Shown here: in pieces, positions 18,352 through 27,281 of the stretch | How positions within the stretch are numbered: the stretch's first letter is position 1 | How the letters are laid out: the number at the start of each line of letters is the position of its first letter | Assembly (NCBI RefSeq): GCF_001264245.1 | Contig: NZ_CP011339.1 | Location: 4,030,001 to 4,094,000 of the forward strand | DNA from: Microcystis panniformis FACHB-1757 | GTDB taxonomy: Bacteria > Cyanobacteriota > Cyanobacteriia > Cyanobacteriales > Microcystaceae | DNA: 64,000 nucleotides | Reading direction: 5' to 3' | Position numbers and translations under genes: made by a program | Notes under the pieces: model-generated | What the model was told of the DNA's origin: nothing | Seen by the model: the letters and a program-made list of their open reading frames with translations, nothing else | Databases searched by the model: none

Positions 18352-18483
18352 GGCTCTTCTGGTTTCTGTGTGGAAACGAGGTCTATACCGATAGAATATC
18401 CGCAAAATAGTCCTAAAAGTTTTGCCCAATAAGCACTTCAGGGTTCCATAAGCAAAAATTATCACACAAAGTCGAGAAGAGCC
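18352..18483. repeat. MITE of ISL3 type with target duplication
   Basis: This 132-bp element begins GGCTCTTCTGGTTTCTGTGTG and ends with the inverted counterpart CACACAAAGTCGAGAAGAGCC. The flanks repeat TCTAAAT (18345-18351 and 18484-18490), or 8 bp if the terminal G is counted as target. The ends match the autonomous ISL3 element at 57789-59033, the likely source of transposase. The interior is non-coding. Confidence 0.85.
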
Positions 18484-18549
18484 TCTAAATGGGAGAGGGG
18501 TAGGGTAATTACAGGAAAATAGATATATTTTCACTGAAAAAAACTGGCT

Positions 18550-19254
18550 TTAAATACCTTCTAAATCGGCTCCTAACTCGCGTAAACGAGATTTTAATTT
18601 TTCTATTTGTTGTAAAGCTAAAACCTTCTCTTGACGTTCCTGTTTAGCCACTTCTGCGGGGGTAGGAATTAATTCCCCCTCCCTATTAAAATAGCGTAAT
18701 TGTTGTTGATAAATACCCAGAAATAAGCCTAAGCGATCGCTCCACAACCAACCTCTGTCTGTCGGTTCAATTGCTTGATATTGCCCTTCCATTAGCCTAA
18801 ATCCTTGAAATTCTAAGGTTTCAGGATCGAACCAAAAATAATCGGGAGTGCGAAAAATATCTTGATAAATTTGTTTTTTCTGGCCGCGATCTACTTTGGC
18901 GGTACTAGGAGAGAGAATTTCCACGATAACATCGGGATATTTGCCCCCTTCTCCCCAAACCACCCAACTTTTTCGATCCAAGCGTCTTTCTGTTCCCAAA
19001 ACGACAAAAAAATCTGGGCCGCGAAAATCCTCAGATTTTTTCTGATTAGGACTATAATAAATGCTCAAATTAGCGGCAGCAAAATAATCATTGCGATCTT
19101 GCCATAACCATTCTAAACATTGAAGTAAAATCAGAATTTGTTGTAAATGAGCGTAGCTTTCCAAGGGGGGTTCCTCACTCCAGATATCCCTGGGGGGAAA
19201 TTTTACCTCATCCGCACAGAACTCGTTATTGTCGATGATGGGAAAAGTGGTCAT
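18550..19254 (-). CDS. Uma2-family (DUF820) putative endonuclease
   Basis: The 234-residue protein has the PD-(D/E)xK-like fold of the Uma2 family, greatly expanded in cyanobacteria. Visible features are GPDFFVVLG, the core strand KYPDVIVEILSPSTAKVDR (Asp, Glu), a Lys-rich stretch KKQIYQ and YFWFDPETLEFQGF. The last 35 residues are a Glu/Lys/Leu-rich coiled coil. It is a close paralogue of the gene at 56815. No operon partner or cognate toxin/antitoxin is seen. Role unknown; the nuclease call rests on the family fold. Confidence 0.85.
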   Translation of the reverse strand: MTTFPIIDNNEFCADEVKFPPRDIWSEEPPLESYAHLQQILILLQCLEWLWQDRNDYFAAANLSIYYSPNQKKSEDFRGPDFFVVLGTERRLDRKSWVVWGEGGKYPDVIVEILSPSTAKVDRGQKKQIYQDIFRTPDYFWFDPETLEFQGFRLMEGQYQAIEPTDRGWLWSDRLGLFLGIYQQQLRYFNREGELIPTPAEVAKQERQEKVLALQQIEKLKSRLRELGADLEGI

Positions 19255-19336
19255 CTTTTTTGAGGTTGGGTGTCGTCCATCTCATTATATCAAAAAAGGT
19301 GGGCTATAAACCCACCAGAAAAGTAAGCAAAAAACC

Positions 19337-20632
19337 TCAACGATAATTAGGACTTTGGATATCTCTAAGACGTGCTTCGGGGCGTTTAAATCTGTCCATT
19401 TGTGCCTCAAAGAATTGACGATTTTTCAGTAAATGTTTGGGATTAGGATCATCGAGGGGATAGAGTAAAGCAGTGCGTAGAGCTTGAATAACTGCCGAAG
19501 TCACATTATACATCGATCGCTGGAAACTAATGCCCAATTGAATCAAAATATCATCTTGCCCCCGGCATTGTTGCTGATAGTAATCGATCAGATATTGGGG
19601 TAAAAAATGATACATATCATCCATTAACAACGTGGGGGGAATTCCCGCAGTACCCACGGGGAAAACATCCGCATAAAGAATGCCATAGTGAAAGTCTTTT
19701 TGTTCGTCGGGAACCTGTTTTGCTTGGGCATTATAGGACTTTGTACCCCGGAAGGGAGCAGTACGATAAAAGACCGCTTCCACATAGGGTAAAGCCGCTT
19801 CATAAAGCCAAGTAAAAGCCTTTGATTTGGGGATAATTTCGTAGCATTGACCATCAATATAAACGTGATGGTAAATTGGCCGGCCAGCGATGGCAAAAAT
19901 GCCATTGACGAGGAAATTCATAGCATCGGGAACACCTTTAAACCCGCCTTCATCGTAGATATCAGACATCTCGAAAAATACCGGGGCCATCACTTCCCAG
20001 AATAGTCCTAAATTAGAGTAATAGGACATCATCCGCACCTGTTCCAAAAACATATCGGGGAACAGGTCATAAAGTTTCATCATCACGGGGTTTTTCTTGA
20101 AATAGGCCTTAATAGCGCGGTCGGCATTTTGGCGATATTCTTCTGAATCAAGATAGGCATCAAATAAACCCCAACCCATATCACGGCCATGCCATAACAT
20201 GGCTTGCATACAAGCTTCGGCAAATTCCATATTAATACGGTCATGCCAGAGATGATGGATTAATCTGGGCATTTTTCGGGTTTTACCTTTATCCATGAAT
20301 TCTAACAATTCAGGGTGAGCGGAACCCGTACCGCGCCAGATGCGTAAATCGGCATTATCGCCAGCGTAATGATTTTGTAGGTCTAGGTATTCTTGGGGCA
20401 GAAAATATTTAAAAAAGGGCAAAGGATCGAGGAAAACTCGTTCGGCAATATAGAGCAGATCTCGCCAATAAAAATCCATCGGTACGGCATAAGCTTTATA
20501 AATGCCGATAATTTGCATCAGGTTTTCGGGAGTATCCGGCAACATGGATCCACCCGCTTCTAAACGATGGATAATGTCGGCAAATTCGTGAGTAGAAGGG
20601 GGAATTTTGGCTTTGATTAATGTCCCAGTCAT
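19337..20632 (-). CDS. cupA: CO2 hydration protein of the inducible NDH-1MS complex
   Basis: CupA (ChpY) sits on the NDH-1MS membrane arm at the thylakoid and converts CO2 to bicarbonate in the cytosol, driven by electron transport. The product of about 431 residues starts at ATG 20632 (MTGTLIKAKIPPSTHEF); an in-frame TTG at 20656 is less likely. The sequence is soluble, rich in aromatic residues and matches the family throughout, for example MLPDTPENLMQIIGIYKAYA and GTAGIPPTLLMDDMYHFLP. It follows ndhD3 by about 60 bp in the order ndhF3-(CA)-ndhD3-cupA. The small partner gene cupS, usual in this operon, is not found downstream. Confidence 0.94.
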   Translation of the reverse strand: MTGTLIKAKIPPSTHEFADIIHRLEAGGSMLPDTPENLMQIIGIYKAYAVPMDFYWRDLLYIAERVFLDPLPFFKYFLPQEYLDLQNHYAGDNADLRIWRGTGSAHPELLEFMDKGKTRKMPRLIHHLWHDRINMEFAEACMQAMLWHGRDMGWGLFDAYLDSEEYRQNADRAIKAYFKKNPVMMKLYDLFPDMFLEQVRMMSYYSNLGLFWEVMAPVFFEMSDIYDEGGFKGVPDAMNFLVNGIFAIAGRPIYHHVYIDGQCYEIIPKSKAFTWLYEAALPYVEAVFYRTAPFRGTKSYNAQAKQVPDEQKDFHYGILYADVFPVGTAGIPPTLLMDDMYHFLPQYLIDYYQQQCRGQDDILIQLGISFQRSMYNVTSAVIQALRTALLYPLDDPNPKHLLKNRQFFEAQMDRFKRPEARLRDIQSPNYR

Positions 20633-20689
20633 AGTTTTAGGTAAAGTAATTAGCAACGGTTACAATAATTCGGAAACAGCGAGGGATAA

Positions 20690-22240
20690 CTAACTATTAC
20701 TCAAAAATTTACCCCGATTTAACCAGTTGGTTTTTGAGGACTTTTGCGAAGATTTTTTGAAGACAAAACTAGGTTTTGCTTCCCCCGATAAGCTGGCAAC
20801 CATCGAGTTAGTGGTGGGTTCAATCCAACGGACTAAATAATTGGGTTGAATACCTAAAAAGACGATTAATACCATTAGGACAAAAGCGGGGATAGTTTCC
20901 GATTTCAGGACTTTGGGATAGTAGGCAAGTTGATTATCCAATTTACCAAAACAGGTGCGATTAAGCAGGATAACAAAGTAAACCGCCGTTAAACCGGAAG
21001 CGATGATACAGAGAACCGTCTGCACGGGAAAACGGGAGAAACTACCCTGAAAAACGATAAATTCCGCCACAAATCCCACTAATCCGGGGATCCCAGCACT
21101 GGCCATACCGGCGAGAATTAACAGGGCGCTAACCAAGGGTAAACCGCGAATTGGGTTCATTAAACCGTTTAAAACGTCTAAATCTCTAGTTCCGGCTTTG
21201 CGTTCGACGATGCCCACCAGATAGAATAAGAGGGCGAGAATGAGACCGTGGCTAATCATCTGCGCGACGGCACCAAGGACGCTTAAACCCGTGCCGGCGG
21301 CGGCTGCTACCAGTATATAGCCCATGTGACCGATCGAACTGTAGGCCACCATGCGTTTAATGTCTTTTTGGGCAATAGCGCTCAAGGCCCCGTAAATAAC
21401 GCTAATAACGCCGATAATTGCCAGTCCGGGGGCGATTAAAGACCAAGTTTCCGGGAATAATTGCAGACCAAAGCGAACTAAGCCATAAGTACCGAGTTTA
21501 GCGAGGATACCACCTAATAAAATTGCTGTAGCGGGGGAAGCTTCCGTATAGGCATCCGGTAGCCAAGTATGGAGAGGTACGAGGGGGATTTTGATGCCAA
21601 ATCCCACTAACAGCAGAGTTAAGAGCAGTAACTGGGTTTTTGGGGAAAAATCGGCGGTGGAGAGGGAGGAATAGTCAAAAGTACCACCGTTGAGGAAACC
21701 TATGCCTAAAAATGCCGCTAGGACTAATAACCCAGAGACAGCAGTGTAGAGAAGAAATTTAATCGAAGCATAGCCACGTTTTTCGCCTCCCCAGATAGCA
21801 ATCATCAGATAAAAGGGGATTAATTCTAGTTCATAGAAAACGATGAACAGCAGCAGGTTTTTGGCCATTAATGCTCCAGAAACCCCGGCGTTAATCAGGA
21901 GGATTAGGATGTAATAAAGTCGGGGACGCTCTAGTTTTTCTTCGGTACTATAGATAGCTATTCCTGTCAAGAAACAGTTTAAAATAATTAACGGTAAGGA
22001 CAAACCATCGACTCCGAGGTTATAACTTAAACCGATTGGTTTTGCCCATTCGCGGTATTCAGAAAATTGAAAGCCACTGCTGGTTAAGTTATATTGAGTC
22101 AGCAGATATAAAGACCACAAGAAGACGGCGGCAACAAAAAAGACAGTTATTTGACGTAATTTTGCTGGCGCAAATTTATCGGGGAAAAGACCGACGATAA
22201 TTGCTCCAATTATTGGCAACCAAAGCAGGGTACTGAGCAT
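20690..22240 (-). CDS. ndhD3: NAD(P)H-quinone oxidoreductase subunit 4 (NdhD3 type)
   Basis: This is the proton-pumping, antiporter-like subunit specific to the low-CO2 NDH-1MS complex in the thylakoid. About 14 transmembrane helices are seen, with the conserved motifs ELELIPFYLMIAIWGG (Glu in helix 5), PLHTWLPDAYTEASP and KRMVAYSSIGHMG. I prefer the ATG at 22240 (MLSTLLWLPIIGA), which fits the family, over the frame start at 22291. It is directly followed by cupA and preceded by the carbonic anhydrase gene. Confidence 0.92.
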   Translation of the reverse strand: MLSTLLWLPIIGAIIVGLFPDKFAPAKLRQITVFFVAAVFLWSLYLLTQYNLTSSGFQFSEYREWAKPIGLSYNLGVDGLSLPLIILNCFLTGIAIYSTEEKLERPRLYYILILLINAGVSGALMAKNLLLFIVFYELELIPFYLMIAIWGGEKRGYASIKFLLYTAVSGLLVLAAFLGIGFLNGGTFDYSSLSTADFSPKTQLLLLTLLLVGFGIKIPLVPLHTWLPDAYTEASPATAILLGGILAKLGTYGLVRFGLQLFPETWSLIAPGLAIIGVISVIYGALSAIAQKDIKRMVAYSSIGHMGYILVAAAAGTGLSVLGAVAQMISHGLILALLFYLVGIVERKAGTRDLDVLNGLMNPIRGLPLVSALLILAGMASAGIPGLVGFVAEFIVFQGSFSRFPVQTVLCIIASGLTAVYFVILLNRTCFGKLDNQLAYYPKVLKSETIPAFVLMVLIVFLGIQPNYLVRWIEPTTNSMVASLSGEAKPSFVFKKSSQKSSKTNWLNRGKFLSNS

Positions 22241-22318
22241 ATTGGTATCGATCAAATTTATAATGACTGGGATGAGAAAAGGATTAGCCAACCAACACGA
22301 TGACTAATCTGGAATTGA

Positions 22319-23044
22319 CTAAATTAAATTCACTTTGCCAGTATCGAGATCGTAGTAGGCTCCAACAATTTTTAATTGTTTTTTATCTACTAAATCACCC
22401 ATGACTGGGGATTTGCCCAATTTCTCTACTTGATAGATAACATTGGATTTAATCGCTCGCTCAAGTTTGTTAGAACCGGGTTGTTTTTCTGCCCGATCAA
22501 CTCCCACCTGTAATCCATCGATTAAACGACCGATTTGTCCGGGGAAACGACCGCCTTCAATGGTGGCTTTTACCGCTCCACAACGAGAATGACCAAGGAC
22601 AACAATTACCTTGGCTCCTAACACCAACGTACCGAATTCAAGGCTACCAATTTCTTCGGAAGTGGCTAAATTTCCCGCTACCCGACAAACAAATAGATCT
22701 CCTAATCCTTGATCAAAAACGATTTCTGCCGGCACGCGAGAATCGGCACAGCCCAAAATTGCCGCAAAAGGGGCTTGACTTTCGGCCACTTCTGTGAGTC
22801 GAGCTTGATCGCGGTTAGGACTTTTTTTTCTTCGTTCCCAGAAACGTTGATTGCCTTCCATGAGCATAGTTAAGGCCTGGTCTGGGTTCAATCCTTGATT
22901 TTGAGCCGTTAGCCATGGCTGGGAATTAACGGCGGTTTGGGCGTTAGTTTTGGACAACTGAGAACCCAAAACAGAGGCGGCTAGACTGGTTCCCAAAAAA
23001 CCACCCCCATAACGGATTAATTGGCGACGAGAGGTGTTGAACAT
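22319..23044 (-). CDS. Exported beta-class carbonic anhydrase
   Basis: The enzyme interconverts CO2 and bicarbonate. The 241 residues open with a twin-arginine-like signal (TSRRQLIRYGGGFLG, Ala-rich core, ending near NAQT at about 36). The beta-CA domain shows the zinc ligands and dyad in GCADSRVPAE and the His and Cys in GHSRCGAVKA. It resembles the EcaB group, reported in Synechocystis to act at the thylakoid with the CupA/CupB CO2-uptake complexes. Its location between ndhF3 and ndhD3 supports the same role. Spacing is 80 bp to ndhF3 and under 100 bp to ndhD3, consistent with one transcript. Confidence 0.9.
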   Translation of the reverse strand: MFNTSRRQLIRYGGGFLGTSLAASVLGSQLSKTNAQTAVNSQPWLTAQNQGLNPDQALTMLMEGNQRFWERRKKSPNRDQARLTEVAESQAPFAAILGCADSRVPAEIVFDQGLGDLFVCRVAGNLATSEEIGSLEFGTLVLGAKVIVVLGHSRCGAVKATIEGGRFPGQIGRLIDGLQVGVDRAEKQPGSNKLERAIKSNVIYQVEKLGKSPVMGDLVDKKQLKIVGAYYDLDTGKVNLI

Positions 23045-23124
23045 AGGTAATTGTTTCCATTAATCAGGACAAATCCTATTGTCAGGGCCGGGGATGCTAA
23101 AGAAAAGCCTAAGTTATCAAATCT

Positions 23125-24978
23125 TTAACTGAAAACTAGAGAAATTTGTGATAGTAGGGGCCAGCAGATGATAATACCAATCAAAGCCACCCCCAAAATA
23201 ATCGACAGAAAGTAAAATTGGGTCTGGCCCGAGACGTTATATTTCAAACTCTGACCACCAAAAACCGTGGCTAATCCCACCAGATTAACGATGCCATCCA
23301 CCAGAAAGGTATCAATCCAGTTAATAATTTGCGAGATTAATCCGACGACAAAAACAATGGTGACTTTATACAATTGGGCGGTATAAAGGTCGTTGGCGAA
23401 GAAATCTTGAACGGCTTTGGGTTGAAAAACGATCGGTTTGGGGATATTTTCATTTAGATAAATATAGGCTGCCGGAATTACGCCGGCAGCAGTGGCAAGT
23501 ACCAAGAGAAAAGCCACTCCCAGATTTAAGTCACTGGGTAATAAATGCCATTGTGCCAATAAAATCGGCACATGAATGGCGAAACCCATGGTCACAGTCA
23601 TGGGGATAACTAAGGGCCAAAGAGCTTCCGGAGAGCGCAGGGTCATTGGTTTGATTTTACCGCCAAAGAAAACGCAAAATTCTCTAGTGACACTAAAGGC
23701 AGTTAAGGCATTGACCAACAATAGCACTAATAACAGTAAACCACTGACTTCTGCGAGGCGATCGCCCATGCGGGCCAATGACCAAAAACCACCAAAGGGA
23801 GGCAGTGCGACTAAACTAGCGGCACCGACGAGATAACAAATGCCAGAAACGGGACGACGGGACCATAAACCGCCGTATTGGCTTAAATCTTGGCTGATAT
23901 TATTCCAAATGATGTTACCCACCACCATGACTAACAGGGACATAGCGATCGCGTATGTAAAGAGTAACACTAAAGCGGTTTCCGTTTGTCCGGTGGCCAC
24001 AGCGATAAAAATCAGTCCCATGTAGGCACTGACGGAATAGGAAAGGGAGCGCTTGACATCGATCTGGGCGATCGCAATTAAACCCGCACCGAGGGCAGTG
24101 ACAGAGCCAACAACGATCATTACTTGTAGGGTTAGGGGCGATAATTGTAGCACCGGCTCTAATTTCACCAATAACCAAGCGCCAGTGGAAACGACGACGG
24201 TATTCCGCAGAATTGTCGCCGGCATCGGTCCTTCCATGGCCTCATCTAGCCATAAATGCAGGGGAAATTGAGCGCATTTGCCCATCGGACCTGCAATCAA
24301 TGCCAAACAGAGTAAATTAGCCACATTGGGGTTTAAATTGGCTGTAGCCGCCCATTCTGCTAATTCGTCAAAGTTCCAGGTTCCCGCCAGGGGTAAAAGG
24401 GCCACCACTCCCATCAACAGGATTAAATCGCCAATCCGTTTAGTCAGAAAAGCATCCCGCGCCCCCGTTACCACCAGAGATTGATTGAACCAGAAACCAA
24501 TCAGTAGATAAGTGCCGAGGGTGAGAACTTCTAGCACACAATAGCTGAAAAATAGCGAATTACAGATAACGAGGGCGCACATACCCCCTTCAAAGAGGGC
24601 GACGAGAGAATAAAACCTTGCCCAACCCCAATCCATTTCTAGATAGCCGATCGCATATACCTGCGCAGCGAGGTTTAAGCCGGTAATTAGCAATAAAGCC
24701 CCGATATTAACGACCGAAATCTGCACATCTAAAGATATGCTTAAATCTGCGGCATTTAGCCAATTAAATGCTATAGATTGCGGCGGACGACCCCAAACGG
24801 CGATCAAAGCAAAAAGGCTATGTAAAAAGGCCCAGCAGGTCATGATCAAGTTCAGATAACCGGCCGGTCGCGGGCCAGTTTGCCGGATAATACCGGGAGA
24901 CCAGGGTAGAGCGAGAAGTGCGCCCGCAAGGGCATAAAGAGGTACCAACCAGATAGTCTGGCTGAAGGACTCGAACAT
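23125..24978 (-). CDS. ndhF3: NAD(P)H-quinone oxidoreductase subunit 5 (NdhF3 type)
   Basis: NdhF3 is the distal proton-pumping subunit of the inducible CO2-uptake complex NDH-1MS. The 617 residues hold about 15-16 transmembrane helices and a C-terminal lateral helix region. Motifs include LEVLTLGTYLLIGFW, QFPLHLWLDEAMEGPMPA (the loop that in NdhF1 reads more like PLHVWLPDAMEGPTP) and KRSLSYSVSAYMGL. It is the first structural gene of the minus-strand operon ndhF3-CA-ndhD3-cupA, 46 bp after the LysR gene. Confidence 0.92.
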   Translation of the reverse strand: MFESFSQTIWLVPLYALAGALLALPWSPGIIRQTGPRPAGYLNLIMTCWAFLHSLFALIAVWGRPPQSIAFNWLNAADLSISLDVQISVVNIGALLLITGLNLAAQVYAIGYLEMDWGWARFYSLVALFEGGMCALVICNSLFFSYCVLEVLTLGTYLLIGFWFNQSLVVTGARDAFLTKRIGDLILLMGVVALLPLAGTWNFDELAEWAATANLNPNVANLLCLALIAGPMGKCAQFPLHLWLDEAMEGPMPATILRNTVVVSTGAWLLVKLEPVLQLSPLTLQVMIVVGSVTALGAGLIAIAQIDVKRSLSYSVSAYMGLIFIAVATGQTETALVLLFTYAIAMSLLVMVVGNIIWNNISQDLSQYGGLWSRRPVSGICYLVGAASLVALPPFGGFWSLARMGDRLAEVSGLLLLVLLLVNALTAFSVTREFCVFFGGKIKPMTLRSPEALWPLVIPMTVTMGFAIHVPILLAQWHLLPSDLNLGVAFLLVLATAAGVIPAAYIYLNENIPKPIVFQPKAVQDFFANDLYTAQLYKVTIVFVVGLISQIINWIDTFLVDGIVNLVGLATVFGGQSLKYNVSGQTQFYFLSIILGVALIGIIICWPLLSQISLVFS

Positions 24979-25024
24979 ATAACCACCTCAAGAAGAAAAA
25001 TGATCCTGAATTAAAGTTTAAGGT

Positions 25025-25969
25025 TTAATGGCTCACGAATAAGCTGTGACCATTTTTTAACGGGGCATGAATGGGGATGGTTTGACTAGCTTCCAGCAGG
25101 TATTTTAAAAAGGCATCGGCAATCACGGAAAGCTGTTTTCCGGCCAGATAACAAACGTACCAATTGCGCTGAATCGGAAACTGTTCCACGTCGAGGATGG
25201 CTAATTCTCCGTTTTCCCCTTCCGAGATGAGAGTATGCTTAGATAGTACCGATAGTCCCAAACCGCCAGAAATAGCCTGTTTAATCGCCTCGTTACTGCC
25301 TAATTCCAAGCGCACCTTAACTTTAATATCGTGGAGATTAAATAATTTTTGTACGGCTTGGCGGGTTCCAGATCCCGATTCGCGCATAATAAAAGGTTGA
25401 TGGTTGAGGCACTCAAGGGGGAGATTTTTCTGACCCACCAATGGATGATCTCGTCGCGCCACCACCACTAGGGGATTTTCCAGAAAAGACTGAGAACAAA
25501 GTTCCACTTCTTCCGGCGGTTGACTGAGAATATAGAGGTCATCCTCGTTGTTTAACATTCGCTCTTGCAGTTTCTGGTGATTAGTCACCTGTAGAGCGAT
25601 GTCGATACCGGGATACTGTTGACAGAATGCCCCCAGTAATCGCGGCACAAAGTATTTAGCGGTAGTAATCACGCCTAAAGTCAGTTTTCCCTGTCTAGTT
25701 CCCTTAATATCGGCCACTTTCATCTGAAAGTTGTCCAATTTATCAAAAATCTCTTGACAGGTGAACAGTAATTCCTCACCCGCTTCGGTTAAAAATAAAC
25801 GTTTGCCAATTTGCTCGAATAGCGGTAAACCCACGGCTTTTGTGAGTTGTTTGACTTGGGTTGAGACGGTGGGTTGAGTGATAAATAACTCCTCGGCCGC
25901 CTTGGTGAAGCTACTGTGTCGAGCGGTAGCCTCAAAAACCCTTAACTGGTGCAGGGTTGCCTGTATCAA
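25025..25969 (-). CDS. ccmR: LysR-type regulator of low-CO2 genes (CcmR/NdhR type)
   Basis: CcmR (NdhR) represses high-affinity carbon-uptake genes and senses metabolites such as 2-oxoglutarate and 2-phosphoglycolate. The 314 residues show the winged HTH (SFTKAAEELFITQPTVSTQVKQL) and a periplasmic-binding-like effector domain with MRESGSGTRQAVQKLF. CbbR and CmpR share this architecture, so the assignment to CcmR rests mainly on the position right before ndhF3 on the same strand. The start appears to be TTG at 25969 behind GGAAC. It may autoregulate the operon from the upstream gap. Confidence 0.8.
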   Translation of the reverse strand: MIQATLHQLRVFEATARHSSFTKAAEELFITQPTVSTQVKQLTKAVGLPLFEQIGKRLFLTEAGEELLFTCQEIFDKLDNFQMKVADIKGTRQGKLTLGVITTAKYFVPRLLGAFCQQYPGIDIALQVTNHQKLQERMLNNEDDLYILSQPPEEVELCSQSFLENPLVVVARRDHPLVGQKNLPLECLNHQPFIMRESGSGTRQAVQKLFNLHDIKVKVRLELGSNEAIKQAISGGLGLSVLSKHTLISEGENGELAILDVEQFPIQRNWYVCYLAGKQLSVIADAFLKYLLEASQTIPIHAPLKNGHSLFVSH

Positions 25970-26127
25970 GTTCCTATGCCCTCCTCAATAACAACTATTT
26001 GTTACAATAAATCCTAACGTTTTTATAGATTCTAGTCAATTAACTTTTTGATAAATATAGACTTTAATAGATATAACCGCCGCTTAAGACCTTTTGTAGC
26101 TATCAGCTTTTTTCCCAGTCTCCTTTT
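25970..26127. promoter_or_regulatory. Upstream region of the CO2-uptake operon
   Basis: The AT-rich gap before the LysR gene contains T-N11-A type spacings expected for LysR binding, but these are frequent by chance. It should carry the promoter for the regulator and perhaps for the whole ndhF3 operon. No exact operator can be claimed. Confidence 0.35.
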
Positions 26128-26455
26128 TCAGCTTCTTGTCACCCCTTGAGGTTGTCGCCAGCATTTACTCGGGGTGAGGTGATGGGCAGGATCAATGATC
26201 GCGGCGGCAAGATAAACTAGGGGATAACCAGACCCTAACCAGCGATCGCGAAATTGCCGAGCTTCTCCAACGGCGAGGGCGAAGAAAACGTCAAATTGTC
26301 GGACTTTGTGGAATAATTATTGGAAGTGAACAATTGGACTTTTTGGCAGCAATGATTATAGTAATCGTAGAGATAATCGAGATTAAGCAGCGAGTCTAAA
26401 CAGGTTTTGAATCTTTTGGGACGGTTATAGGTGGGGATAATAATTGAAAAGTTTG
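26128..26455 (-). pseudogene. Glycosyltransferase family 2 remnant
   Basis: On the minus strand the stretch from about 26455 encodes FSIIIPTYNRPKRFKTCL, a typical GT2 N-terminus, and then runs out of frame. A second frame from about 26300 to the TGA at 26128 gives FDVFFALAVGEARQFRDRW and further residues with a plausible GT2 C-terminal character. The middle, including the DxD region, is deleted. It is a decayed gene next to an intact GT2 and a sulfotransferase, so this was once a larger glycan locus. Confidence 0.65.
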
Positions 26456-26519
26456 TCAGAGTTTTTCTGGAGTTTTGAATCGGACTTTTTTAGTAAGCTT
26501 TAAGCATTTCTTTTATGCT

Positions 26520-27266
26520 TTAATAATAAAAAAACTTGGCAAACTTAATCCATAATTGATGACGAACGAACTTCGGTAAAATCCGTTTACCTAAGCTAAT
26601 ACTAACCTCGGCAAAATTACGGCGAAGTTTAGCAAAGATAGCTCTTTTTTTATGAGTATGATACTGTCCTTTTAGATTTCTATCTCCATCATATTCAATA
26701 AAATCTAACAGGGCATTTCTGCTATTCACCTCATTGAGAGATTCTGTCTGAAAACAACAGATATTTTGAGGATATTTTTCAATTAACTTTTCAATTTTTT
26801 CATAGTACATATCCCAATATAATCCCACAGCTTTAGCCTTATCAGACTCGTTAAATTTAGGAAAAGAAGCATCCCAAACTTCATTTTTTTTCCAGGTTTT
26901 TCCATTATGTTCATACCAGGGATTATGGTCTTGAGTCCATTGCAAATAACTGTGAATTACCGCTTCTCTTTCTCGTTTCAGGCAAATAAATTTGCTGCGA
27001 GGAAATTTTTCAATTAAGAAAGCAACATAGGGAAGAAAATACATCCCAATGTCGCCAAAATATTGGTTTGAATCTGAAAGTTTATCTAGATTTTCTATCC
27101 ATTTCCAAACATTTTCATGATCATTATACCATTTCAAGGGATGGGCTTGGTAATTAATTGCTCCTTCATGGAGAACTTTAATTCCAGGTTGATTATTTAA
27201 AAAATAAGATAAAGAAAGCGATCCACATCTCCCCGTTCCTAAACCAATAATTAATGTTTTACTCAT
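26520..27266 (-). CDS. Sulfotransferase family protein
   Basis: The 248-residue protein begins MSKTLIIGLGTGRCGSLSL, the 5'-phosphosulfate-binding loop of PAPS-dependent sulfotransferases. Further on SKFICLKREREAVIHSY gives the 3'-phosphate-binding Arg and Ser region. It should transfer sulfate from PAPS to a hydroxyl, possibly on an extracellular polysaccharide or glycolipid. It follows the GT2 gene by 15 bp on the same strand, so they form an operon and may build a sulfated glycan. Acceptor unknown. Confidence 0.8.
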   Translation of the reverse strand: MSKTLIIGLGTGRCGSLSLSYFLNNQPGIKVLHEGAINYQAHPLKWYNDHENVWKWIENLDKLSDSNQYFGDIGMYFLPYVAFLIEKFPRSKFICLKREREAVIHSYLQWTQDHNPWYEHNGKTWKKNEVWDASFPKFNESDKAKAVGLYWDMYYEKIEKLIEKYPQNICCFQTESLNEVNSRNALLDFIEYDGDRNLKGQYHTHKKRAIFAKLRRNFAEVSISLGKRILPKFVRHQLWIKFAKFFYY

Positions 27267-27281
27267 TTTTATTAATCCTTT

